64,000 nt of DNA from Multifurca ochricompacta. Its lineage: Eukaryota > Basidiomycota > Agaricomycetes > Russulales > Russulaceae. How positions within the stretch are numbered: the stretch's first letter is position 1; every line of letters starts with the position of its first letter. The notes below the pieces were generated by a model that saw only the letters and a list, made by a program, of their open reading frames with translations, did no database searches and was not told where the DNA came from. The stretch lies in assembly GCA_022496185.1 (NCBI GenBank), contig WTXG01000002.1:1240001-1304000 (forward strand). The letters run 5' to 3'. Positions 10,988-21,668 of this stretch are shown here, piece after piece. The translations under genes and the position numbers were made by a program.

Positions 10988-12986
10988 ATGGCTACTCCAG
11001 AACAAATTGAGCTCAGAAATAACACTATCATCATCGGTGAGCATTTATACCTCAAATTCCCCAACTTCATTTCCATCAACTATCTTTCTCTTCAGTTTTT
11101 GGTGCTTCGGGTGATCTCGCTAAGAAAAAGGTCGGTCCCAGATAGCCATTTCACTCGTCATTCCCTCCCCTTCCGCTTTTATCTTTAATCCTTTCTCTCA
11201 CATAGACATTCCCGGCTCTTTTCGGGTTATATCGTGATGGCTTTCTTCCTGAGGACGTCAAGATAGTCGGCTATGCACGTACAAAGATGGATGAGGCCGA
11301 ATTCTACAAGCGTGCCACCCAGTACATCAAAAATCCTGATGACGACCCAGCCATCTCCAACAAGATTGACGAGTTCAAGAAAATAAGCACTTACGTCTCA
11401 GGTGGCTACGAGGACGACCCCTCCTTCGAAGTCCTTGAGAACCGCCTTAAAGGCATAGAATCTACTTACAACTCAAATGAACGTAATCGCGTCTTTTATC
11501 TCGCGTTGCCCCCCTCAGTCTTCATTCCCGTCGCCCAACGCGTTAAGAAATATAATTATGCTACCGATGGTGTTAATCGTATCATCGTCGAAAAGCCCTT
11601 TGGAAAAGATCTCGAATCGTCGCGTGAGCTCCTCGGCGCGCTCAAGCAACATTGGACTGAGGATGAAACCTTTCGTATCGACCATTATCTTGGCAAGGAG
11701 ATGGTCAAGAATATCCTCATCCTTCGTTTCGCCAATATCGCATTGAGCTCTGCTTGGGACAAGAACTCTATTTCCAACGTCCAAATTACGTTCAAGGAGC
11801 CCTTCGGCACCGAGGGTCGTGGCGGTTACTTTGACGAATTCGGCATCATTCGAGATATCTTACAGAACCGTGCGTGAAAGTTTTTGTCCCATCATCCTAT
11901 TATCCAGTATGCTGACTTGACTATCTATTTGAAGATCTCCTCCAGGTGCTCAGCATCCTGACCATGGAGCGGCCAGTATCCTTCGCAGCTGAGGACGTCC
12001 GTGATGAAAAGGTACGTACCGTGGCATATGCTATGCCGTCGCTACGCGCCACATTCAATTCTACACTCATGTTAGGTCAAAGTTCTCCGCTCCATCCGGC
12101 CGATCGTGCCACACGACACCCTCCTCGGTCAATATGTGGCTGCCAACGGCAAACCTGGCTACCTTGACGACGATACTGTCCCCCCCCACTCCACATGCCC
12201 AACTTATGCTGCGACAACGCTGTGGATCGACAATCCCCGTTGGGACGGTGTGCCTTTCATTCTGAAGGCTGGAAAAGGTAATAATCCTTATACCTTCGTA
12301 TGATCGTAAGTGGTTGGCTGAGACACTGACTTCTGTGTATACTTTTCACAGCCTTGAACGAAGCCAAGGTGGAAGTGAGGATCCAATTTAGGGACGTCGC
12401 CAAAGGTATCTTCCAAGACATCTCGCGCAACGAGCTCGTCCTGCGCATCCAACCCTCCGAGGCCGTGTACCTGAAGCTGAATCTCAAGACACCTGGCCTG
12501 TACACGCGCGCGTTACCAACCGAAATGGACTTGACGTATAAGCGACGGTTTTCGGATAACAAGATTCCCGAGGCGTACGAGGCACTTATTCTCGACGCTC
12601 TCAAGGGTGACCATTCCAACTTTGTTCGTCATGACGAGCTTGATGTCGCCTGGAAGGTGAGAATCCCTCATTACGGCGCCAAAATAAATAAAAAGGTCAT
12701 ATGTAATAATCACGCACGCTGGTTGATTGTCCTTTATTAGATCTTCACACCCATCTTACACTGGATAGACGGGAAGAATGGCCCACGCCCCAAGCCATTG
12801 CCGTACCCTTATGGCTCACGAGGACCTAAGGAAATCGAGGCATTCATTAAAAAATGCGACTATACGCGCTCTTTGGAAGGATAGTGCGTTTTTCGTTTCT
12901 ATCCCTTCGTCATTACCAAAGCCAAAACGGGGTTAACATGATGCACATGCAGCTCGTGGCCGATCACAAACTTGGCCAACCTGTGA
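10988..12986 (+). CDS. ZWF1: Glucose-6-phosphate 1-dehydrogenase
   Basis: Oxidises glucose 6-phosphate to 6-phosphogluconolactone with NADP+, the entry step of the cytosolic oxidative pentose phosphate pathway. The ATG at 10988 gives [18 protein letters not shown] short intron joins it to [12 protein letters not shown], the dinucleotide-binding GASGDLA motif, and a second to [20 protein letters not shown]. The long third coding block holds [18 protein letters not shown] and the catalytic/substrate site [14 protein letters not shown]. Later exons give [49 protein letters not shown] and [19 protein letters not shown]. The last intron (GTGCGT...TGCAG) joins TRSLEG to [11 protein letters not shown] and the stop at 12984-12986. 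Length and order match the fungal enzyme from end to end. Introns are short, with GT-AG borders. Confidence 0.96.
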
Positions 12987-13445
12987 ATTGAATGTAGATA
13001 TAAGCAAACAGAAATTTTTGAAGCCATGCCATGTGTACGTGTATCTGAACGCCCTCTAAAAAAGAGTAGCCCTTATTCGAATTCTGTGAGTGAGCCGGTG
13101 GTGTTACCGCACTGAGCACGTTGTCAAATTGTGAGAAAATTCTTTTCCGCTTTCCCTGCAACAGGCTATGGACGCTATGAGATGAAAAGAGATTCAGTTT
13201 ATTTTACTTAAGCTTCTATGCTATAGCATACATATCCCGATGGCGAGTTGAGACGATCATGGCATTGATATAATTCATGAAGAGGGTACAAGCGAACAAA
13301 GCGATGAGGCAATGCACAATACACATGTGCAAAGAGGGACGGTAGGAGAAAAGGGGGTGATATAAAAGTGAAGTGGTGCGGTGCAAGTGCGTGCATGATG
13401 CGTGGTGATTGTGTGAGCGTCAGAAGGTTCTCTCTTTATTGTATG
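12987..13445. other. Convergent intergenic region
   Basis: 459 bp between the 3' ends of the G6PD and LON/RING genes. I see no exon, repeat or RNA gene, and presume 3' untranslated sequence of both. Confidence 0.5.
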
Positions 13446-15698
13446 TCATGAAACAATGCAGCCGTTTGTGAACCACCTGGGGAACACGTCAGGGTCAATC
13501 TCGTGCATACTCCGTCGAGGACGTCGCCGCACGAACCAATTGCTGTTCAGCTGTTCGATCCAATGAACCACCAGACGCAAGCGGAGCAATGGCGATTTGA
13601 CTGGCAAGAGCTTCGCCTTTTCCATGTCTTCGATTGGCAGTGCCTGTAGTTGTGTCGATCAGCGATCGTGCTCTTAGACATGCCAACCAGTGAGCATCAT
13701 ATGAAGAGTACCGACCATGGCCATCCAGTAGCTGAAGTGAGCTGGGTCGGTAGGCATGGGGCCGTAGATCTGGTTAAGCCTGTTCAATCTCTGTACGACC
13801 CATGGTGCGGCTCCACGTTGGATCTGATCCAAAAAGGCGAGACATACGTCCACCAATTCTTGTAATTGTTGGGAATACGGTCTCGACGGTCCAGCTTCAC
13901 TTGCGGCTGAGGACGGTATGGCGTCCGATGCGGCGTTAAGGGTTATTTGCACGTCAGCCTCGGCGTTTGTTACTGAAGGAATTGGGGGCGGGATCGAGGA
14001 TGCATCGCCAGGGATGTCCGGATACAGTGAGGGGTAGTCGAAGATTCTGTACGAATTCGAATTAAGGGGGGGATTCCCATCAACGCACGGGGGTGTAGAA
14101 CGCACCGTTCTATTCTCCCAACCATATAACCGTCCATGGTACCTCGCTCCATGATTCGAAAGCTGTAAGTGCCCCGGGTCTCAACCATGCTGCGGCCGTC
14201 AGGCAACATCCTGACACTCTTGATCTCCAGCATTGTCCCGAAGTCGTTGCCGGCGGATCGACCACCGGCGGCTGATGGAGGCATGATCATCCCAAAAGAC
14301 GGATTTGGTTTTTCGAGACAACGCCGGAGCATGAGGCGGTATCTAAGCGGCATTAGTCAATTTTATCTAAAATCTTAACATCGGGAAAGGGAATACCTAG
14401 GCTCAAAGAAGTGCAAGATGGTTGGCAGCCCTGGGAATGACAGTTGACAGACGAAGATTGGCGTGTCTAGGCGAGCGTGACGCTCTTCTTGCTCGATCAC
14501 GCGCCCGCGTTCGGCGTAAGCTTCTGGAAACGTTTTGAGAACTAAGAAGGGACACAATCAGTGGTCAGTATTTATGGGAAGAGAAAAAGCAAAGAGAGGT
14601 ACGATACCGATAGAAATGATCGTCTTATTGAACGGGTGATCTTGAAAATATGAGAAACCAGGTAGATCCTGTCGGCAGAGTGGACACTGGTTGCCATGAT
14701 CTAAGGAGCGATGAAGACATTTTGAACAGAAAGTCTGAAAAACAAAAGGTGTGTGTGTGTGACACGACACGAGAAAAAAGAGAGGGGTAAAAGTAGACCA
14801 ACATGTTGACAAGGGGAAGTAATTGGCTGATAGAGGAGCATGAAGCAGATCTCACAAGTGAGCTCGGTCAGCAACTCCTTTTCGAATTGATTAGCGGACT
14901 GAAAGGGAGGCTCTGGCCGTCTCGGAGGTGGCAAATGTTTCCGCCGTCTCTTTCTCGTGTTTAAACGTGGCGGACCTTGCTGCGACGATGAATCGGGGCT
15001 AACTTGACGGGGGAACGAGGTGGTGTCAGATGTGCTTGAGCTTGAGATTGTGTCGACAGATTGAGGAGAGATGAAGGGTTTGATCTCATCGTCAGTCTGT
15101 GAATCACTACCCGAAGCTGAATCAAGAGCGGGGAGACGTTCAATGGATTGAGATTGTTGATATTGATCGTAACGTTGGATGATGGTGGCGAGTTTGTTAA
15201 CGGTGATGTCTGTACGAGTGTCAGGAATAGTGGCGAAAGCAGCAGGGTCACGATCTGAATGAAAGCCGATGGCGGGGTAGAATCTGACACGGGAGGAGGC
15301 AGGGATATTGGGAGGGGTGGTGGATTAGAAGGAGAAGCGGTACAGCCTATGAGGGGACATGGAGTCAAACGAAGAAGACGCGAAGGTGAATTAAGATTGA
15401 GATTGACGTTGACGTTGACGTTGAGTTGGAGCTGGAGTTGAAGCTGGAGTTGGAGTTGGAGTTGGAGTTGAGAAGAGGTGGAAGAAGGTGAAGGTGAAGG
15501 TGAGGGGGAGGGTGAATGGGAATGGGAATGGGAAGGGAGGTGAGGATGAAGATGAGGATGAGGATGAGGATGAGTAGTAGAAATCAAGACATGGATTGCA
15601 CAAATGGTATGACCGCAATATAGAGTGACTGGAGAGTGCAATGGAGATGAAGGTGGACAAAGAGGACAATGAAGGAGTGGAACGAGATGAGAGGCCAT
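13446..15698 (-). CDS. LON-domain and RING-finger protein (LONRF-like)
   Basis: Probable E3 ubiquitin ligase. From the ATG at 15698 the protein has a first RING-type cluster (CPLCPPSS...LYCGHTICAIHV), then an extreme run of dipeptide repeats (15400-15600). A second, more typical RING follows: ELTCEICFMLLYQPITSPCQH joins over an intron to TFCSKCLHRSLDHGNQCPLC. Next comes the Lon N-terminal (substrate-binding) domain: LDTPIFVCQLSFPGLPTIL, FEPRYRLMLRRCLE and MLEIKSVRMLPDGRSMVE. The C-terminal part contains a helical segment (QQLQELVDVCLAFLDQIQ) and IYGPMPTDPAHFSYWMA, usual after the LON domain. It ends in PRWFTNGCIVS with the stop at 13446-13448. No ATPase or protease part is present, so it is not a Lon protease. 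The join near 15260-15330 is unresolved because the reading frame changes there. Confidence 0.82.
15400..15600 (-). repeat. Dipeptide-coding hexanucleotide repeats in the LON/RING gene
   Basis: A chain of short tandem repeats, each six bases long and each read as a dipeptide in the minus-strand frame. In protein order these are His-Pro, Ser-His, Ser-Pro, Gln-Leu and Asn-Val/Asn-Leu. The plus strand shows GTTGGA, GAATGG and GATGAG units. The tract sits between the two RING-like clusters. Confidence 0.9.
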
Positions 15699-15838
15699 AA
15701 GAGTTGAGGAGGAGGAGGCCAAGAGATCAGAACTGAGTTGTTGTATGGCAACATTATTGTTGATATTGGCGATCTTGTTGTTGGAAGGGGAGGAAAGTAA
15801 AGGAAGAGATCGTGTTGTTTAAATTTATTTATTTATTT

Positions 15839-18800
15839 ATGTCCTCTTTCAACAACAACAACAACAACAACGACTCATCTTCATCATCCGTCCCTCCTTC
15901 CTTCTCCCTTAATCCTATATCTTACCCTCGTCTTCTCCTCCCAACCGTCCGTAATCCTCGTTATCAGCATCGTCATTATAATACATCCTCAGCATTACCT
16001 TCCCCGAACGTTTCTTCTCTTCTCAAATCCCCAAAGATAAAACCTAGATCAACTCGTTCTCGACTTTCCTCTCCCTCTCTCTCTCTTCAACAACATCACC
16101 ATCTTCTTCATTCCTCTATCACACTCTGTCAATCGTGGCTTGGCAATAATGCAAATTTCGAAATCGTTCAGGACCAACTAGAGCTCGACGGTTATCAACT
16201 ATTCGCCGTTGAAAAATGGTGCTTTTTTATTTTCGCTCTCTTTATATCTGGCCCCCAATATGAGCTAGGGTCACAGATAGGACGAGGCCTGTTATCACTT
16301 TGGCTGTCTATACAGGCGATTTTCATCACAAGGTCACTTTCAATCTTTCCAGTCCCACTATCTCTGATCTCATCCATTTGTGACAGATTACAGTGACGGC
16401 GCTGAGCCCCTCGTATATGCTCAAACCAGAGGAAGCAAAGGCTGAATGGGACAGAGTTCTTCGCGATCTACGCCAGGCAGGCGCTCGACCTCGAGACGTA
16501 AGTATGCGCCGTCCCACTATGCTCGTCCTCTTCCCAATAAATTCATCCGTGTTAAAGACAGAGCATGGCACTCTCATGGTCACTTCCCTTGCCAATTTTC
16601 GGTCCGACTTTACCATTGTTCCTATTCCTAGCGGGTTTTTTCTCGAAGATCGTGATCACCTCTACACCAATATCAACCTACTTCGCATGGGTTGTAGCGG
16701 TAGGATGGCCTTGACGCTGCAAGAACCTAGGCGGGTACATTCCAAGTCGGAGTCCTCGCAGAAGGAATGATGTCTTACAGGGATACCACCAAGGACCGTT
16801 TCATCGGCATGTACCATATGAGCGACAAAATCAGGTCCACCGACCTCTTTGGCACTACTATACTCGAACTCGTCAAGCTTATTCAAGCCGCTCTTTCCCT
16901 CTTTGGCATGTTTAATTCATGCCAGGACGAATGGAATGGGCTCTTGTGCGATCTCACCGTCGATGGTGTTCAACGTTGGGTGACTGAGATCGGAGAACCA
17001 CACATGGGTGTCGAGGTATTGTTGCTTTTGATCAGCACGCCTTTTTTTTTCGCTCTTCTCATTCCCCTTAGCCCACGGAAAGGGTAGCAGATCCTGTGAT
17101 CGTGTGCGCTCTTCTAAGCCAAGTCTCCAATACCCGCAACAAGTTGTATGCACTTGGGTTTGGTTATGTATGTCCCTTTCTCCCCAACTCGTTCCAAACC
17201 CAACGTCTCACTCCTAACACAGCTTATCCCAAAAGATCCATTCCTGGATCCACAACAGTTCCTGAAGGCCGTTTCCGCCTTCCAGGACTCTCGACTTTTT
17301 AGTTCTTCTTCTCCAACAAATCAGCCTTTCCTTACCGACGACGTCCTCGTAGCCATTGACATCGCCTATTCAAAGTCGCGTACCACAGAACCATACAAAG
17401 TTCATCGCGTGCTCTTGAACAAGCTCGATGACTTAACTACTGACTTACGCACCTCTTCCGGGCCAGCAAATATCAATTCAACGGACATAGACCAGTTCGT
17501 CCGCTTTGCACAGATCAAGGCCGCCAAAGATGGCGTGCCTAGTCTGAAATACTTATGGGGCGGGCGGGCCGAGTTGCTTGCACTGAAGAGGAAGGACCGG
17601 CCATGGAGCGACGGAGAAGATGATAACTGTCGTGATCGGGAAAGCAAAGACAGGTCGGAGAAGGTGGAGGAACTTTCAACAGGGGATGAAAATGATTCAA
17701 CGAGAGCGTGGAGCGGCAAGCGTATGCAGCGAAAGATAGAGTCTTGGACCGGGTAAGACCCTTCCACCTTCCACGAAGTAAGTGTGCTTGATACGGCTTC
17801 TCAGGCTTAGTCGGCAAAAGAAGCGGAGCATGGACGGGGGGCTGAAAAGTCACCGCTCTGCACTTGTCAACGACTCGCCGTCGGGGACTCCCTCAATACC
17901 GCAGGTTGTCGTGTCCAGGTATGGCCATTGCTACGATTTACAGTTGTCCGCATTCGAGCTTCCTACAGGAATGGCGAGGAAGAGGAGATTCTCAGTAGTG
18001 GGCAAGTGTCGCCTATCTGTGAGTCATTCTCTCAATCTCTTACCGAATACGTGTTAAACATAACGCGCAGCCCAATCGTACGGCAATCATCTTGGCATCG
18101 CCCCGTCCGCCGCAGATACTTCCACCTCGAATCTCTCAGACTACGAACGGCGCGTGTCGGAGTTCAACAAAATATGGCTTGGGAGGCCGCCAGCGGCTTT
18201 CCGAGTCACCAGTTGGTCTGATCCCAGAAGCGCCAGGGACAATACAAGTTCCGAAGTAGGACGTGAGCGTAGTGATGGAGGTATGCATCACGTGCGTGAC
18301 GAGACGATAAGAGAATCGACGTATCGAAGCACTGGCGAAGGAGTAAGGGGAAAGGGGATGTCAAACGCCGTTATCCCAAGGTAAGAGCCCGAGGCCTTGG
18401 ACGGAGGATTTCCTTGTTTCGTTGTTAAACAGGATACATCTGTTCCAGGCGGAGAAGTTTTGACGATGCGCCTAGACTAACGAGGTCGCGTGTGCTCCCG
18501 GTTCATTGTATGAAGATCGACGTCGAGCTCTGTGGTCAATTGCTGGTCATGCGGCGTCGAGAACAACACCTCGAAGGAGTCGTCGCGTGTTTGCGCGTCC
18601 TCACCTCCCGGCTCTCTCAGATGAATGCCTACCTTCGTGAAGACTACGAGGCACATCAACCCGAGCTCGCTCGCGCAGAAGCACGCACTAAAATCATCGC
18701 AGAGATTGAAGGCGCGCGCGATAAAGCGTACGCGATGGTGCAAGAAACACATGCACTGTCGTACGAAGCGGAGCAGTTTCATGTGCCGAATCTCTGGCAC

Positions 18801-19271
18801 GCCGTCTCCCTTCAGCGACAAAAGGTATTTGAGATGCGTTCGCGCGTCTTTGATACTGGACGTCGTGCACCAGATGTAGCGAGGTTCCACAGGGTGCTCT
18901 GGACGCTCGATGGACAGGAGACATTTGTGGACTGGGCGGGGCGCACTGAGGAGGAGGCAGCCGAGGAGGGTGGATTCTATGATACGCATCTGGAAGAAGA
19001 GGAAGGGGAGGAGGAGCATGAACGTGAACGTGAAGAGCGTGAACGGGAGGCAGCGCCCAAGCCTCCACCGTCGTGGTTGTTGAAGATGATCGCCAGCTGG
19101 GGTAATCGTTGGGGCGCCGGGCGAAAGAAGGCGGATGATATCGCGGTGAAGTCGCCTCCCACCGTAGATGGGGACAAGGACACGCTTTCGTCTCCGTTTA
19201 GCAATGACACGACATCACCTGTGCCCGAATTTCCGACGGAGGATCTCAACGGGCTCACACATCACCAATAA
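15839..19271 (+). CDS. STB6-like large fungal protein with C-terminal coiled coil
   Basis: Begins MSSFNNNNNNNDSSSSSVPP (ATG at 15839), a low-complexity lead. The conserved N-terminal part follows: LELDGYQLFAVEKW joins over an intron to ITVTALSPSYMLKPEEA, then LRDLRQAGARPR. The next block is HGTLMVTSLANFRSDFTIVP and NINLLRMGCSGRMALTL. Further exons read WNGLLCDLTVDGVQRWVTEI, KVHRVLLNKLDDLTTDL and SLKYLWGGRAELLALKRK. After a poorly conserved linker, an amphipathic coiled coil (18500-18800) leads to RFHRVLWTLDGQETFVDW, a long Glu-rich stretch and PSWLLKMIASWGNRWG. The stop is at 19269-19271. The pattern fits fungal STB6/STB2-type proteins (named from Sin3 binding in yeast), but I assign the family by eye and it could be a related group. 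At least eight introns; borders in 17750-18480 are uncertain. Confidence 0.6.
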
Positions 19272-19382
19272 GGGCGCCCACAAAATCTCCCACTCGCGGT
19301 CGACAGAAAGGTATATGTTTTATCTCATCATGGATATGATAGTACTGTATGAACACACAGCGCCGCTGCACGGTACTGTACA

Positions 19383-20869
19383 TTATTTTTTTACAACCTT
19401 TCCCTGTGTCTTGCGTAGATTGCGCTTGCGATCGCGCTCCAAGAGCTGGTAGATATGGATAGTGTGAGCATCAAGAACAAATGATGGCTGAGGAAGTGAC
19501 GAAGTGTCACCTTTTGCTGTTCCGCGGCACTCAAACTGGCGATGCGCTCCTCTTCAGCTCGGCGCTTGGCCGCGAGTTTGGCATCAGCTGCCTCTTCACG
19601 GGCTTCTCGCTCGGCATCATCCTTAAGCGTCTTGGAAAAATCCTCACGCGTCTTCTTCAACTTGCCTTTAGTCTCCGGGCGGAGGTTGATCTTCTCAAGA
19701 GCGTCGATGAGGCCGAACACGGCAGAGACGAGCGGCGCGGACTCAGCGGTGTGCGATGGCGGGGGGACAACCAAGGAAAGGACAACGTGCTTCTCCTTGT
19801 TTGCGGAAACTACACCGGGCCGGGTACGGGGTTGGTCCGTGATCTGCGAATACAGGATTGAGAAATAGATCTCAGTCAAGCATAAGATGTATGAAGAGTG
19901 GTTCGACAAACCGAAAGGGAGCGGAAATAGGGCTGGATCTTGGGGTTTTTGAGCGCTTCCAGGACGGGCCCCGCGATCTTGAGCACGTTCTCCGTGACAT
20001 CGGCATACTCTGCAGCGCCGTTCGTCAACCTCTTGTGCAGACAGGAATCTGATTTACCACCCCTTACCGCTCATGACAACCACGTTGGGGGGAAGCAGTG
20101 GGTTCTCAGTAGTCTTCGTGAATTTCTATCGTACGCTTAGAATGTCGACGCTGGCGGCGTAGACGAAAGGGCGGCATACTCACAAAATCCCACCGCTCAA
20201 GTTTGACGAGATTCGCTTCTCCTTTTGTGACGAGGGCCCATACAAAGTCGGGGACGGCCACAGTCGCGTGTAGCTTGAAGTCAGGGTGACATCGTCTTTG
20301 GGGGAGTACAGCAAATCGATGAGCCCCCAAACGACCTGGTAAGCGAGTTGGAAAATGTCGTGACGTGGCCTGAGCGTGAAGACTGTGTGCAAGGAGGCAA
20401 TGTTGCGTCTGCCTGTGGAGAAGTTGAAGAAATCCGTGTATCCGTCAGCTGTCAGGCCGCCTGCTGTAGGGAGCGAGAACTGTTTCTCAAAGATGCCCGT
20501 ATATGCGCTCAGCCTGTTAATAGGACGCGTCAATTGACGCGTCAGACAAAATGGAGGAACTGAACCGATGAAACGAACCAGCTATTGGCCTTGGCATGAT
20601 TGATTTTAGTCCCGAACCAGAAGAACGTGCTATAAATGACGACGGCCGCGAGGAGGAATGCCTCATTTTTAAAGACTTTTTTAAAAATAGAAAGGGTAAT
20701 ATCACTGGAATTGCATAGCACTTAAGTGATAAAATGGCTCACGTGCGGGGCGAAAGACAAAAATTTTCCAGGAGTATTCTAAGCCGTCGTATTCATCGTT
20801 GAGAGTAGGTGGGTTGGGGGTAAAAACTTGAGCCAAGTTTGCTAAAGAATCAAAGAATGGCAATGCCAT
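19383..20869 (-). CDS. CCDC47 orthologue (DUF1682), ER PAT-complex subunit
   Basis: CCDC47 is a single-pass ER membrane protein of the PAT/multipass translocon, which helps fold multi-spanning proteins. The ATG at 20869 gives MALPFFDSLANLAQV. A membrane-anchor exon and WFGTKINHAKANSW lead over an intron to LSAYTGIFEKQFS. The family core follows: GLTADGYTDFFNFSTGRRNI, LHTVFTLRPRHDIFQLAYQ and DFVWALVTKGEANLVKLERW. The C-terminal half is the lysine/glutamate-rich helix RPETKGKLKKTREDFSKTL to AKRRAEEERIASLSAAEQQK. It ends LLERDRKRNLRKTQGK with the stop at 19383-19385. An in-frame ATG 33 codons upstream (20968) exists, but the lead it adds looks like leader sequence. The intron at 20514-20578 contains a perfect palindrome. 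Confidence 0.88.
20524..20543. repeat. Perfect 20-bp palindrome with two ACGCGT boxes
   Basis: GACGCGTCAATTGACGCGTC is identical on both strands. It contains ACGCGT twice (the MluI cell-cycle box core) and CAATTG at the centre. It occupies 20 of the 65 bases of the CCDC47 intron at 20514-20578, about 10 bases before the 3' splice site in the minus-strand direction. Confidence 0.95.
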
Positions 20870-21081
20870 GGGTGTGGGTACGGGTATGGGGAAGAGCAGC
20901 GAAGTGGGTGAGACAGCGAGACAGGGATATATCCGGGCCGAAATCGGGCCGACTCTTGTCACTTTCATCGACGATCACGGTGTCACGTCACGAGTCACAC
21001 GCCCACCACGACACCCACACCCACGCCCAGGCCCATCATCAACTTAACAACAACAACTTGAATTTGTTGACCATTTCAACT

Positions 21082-21405
21082 ATGACTCTCGTAGCTCGCA
21101 CTCCTGCCTTGCGCCGACAAATTATTGCTCTCGTTCTTTCATGCCAACTCGTGGCGTGCATGGATACAAAGTACGTTTCTCTGACCACCTTTTCACGTCT
21201 ACCGTGACCTACCTCCACTCATCTTCCGAAACCCTCTAGCATATGCCATTCAACTATGAGATGTCAAAAGCCATCTTTGGTGCCAAAGTTGCTGTCTTCC
21301 TTCTCACTGGTTTCTCCATCCCAGGCATTGCTGCTTACTACCAGATGTATGTCCAAGTTTTTGCTTATGGTGTCGTTTCAGTCTTACAGCCGCCGTTCAC
21401 AGTAG
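21082..21405 (+). CDS. COX8: Cytochrome c oxidase subunit VIIc (COX8-like), apparent frame problem in exon 1
   Basis: Small single-pass subunit of mitochondrial complex IV. The presequence-like start MTLVARTPALRRQIIA (ATG 21082) has no acidic residues and is Arg-rich, as expected for mitochondrial import. The mature part reads RSFMPTRGVHGYK, then an intron (GTACGT...CTCTAG). HMPFNYEMSKAIFGAKVAVF and LLTGFSIPGIAAYYQ follow, with the family's PF-Y motif and single TM helix. A last intron (GTATGT...TTACAG) leads to IRRSQ and a stop at 21403-21405. The presequence and RSFMPTRG are in different frames with no room for an intron between them. Either one base is missing near 21125-21135, or translation starts elsewhere. 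Confidence 0.75.
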
Positions 21406-21668
21406 GAAAGCAGCCGGAGGCGCATAGTTGCTAGTGCACCCTCCTAGATGTAGCAATTGCCTGGTACAACTGCCAACTACTTAGAAGCGTTGCAAGAAGC
21501 ACGCCGCCAGAAGTGGGATGTGCAATGAATAGTGAATGAGCAACATGTTCAAATTTGACCGTTTTTATCGTTCCCCACTCGTCCCTGTCATCATACCGTC
21601 TTCGTCGCCGTCAGGAACAAGTAAGGCTCTTTCCACCGCCTGCTGGTCCTCGCCTTGTTCCTGTAGAC

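Noticed and set aside
15391..15669. Second long minus-strand open frame across the LON/RING repeats
   Set aside because: A shadow frame made by the hexanucleotide repeats (Thr-Pro, Thr-Phe runs); the RING Cys/His residues lie in the other frame.
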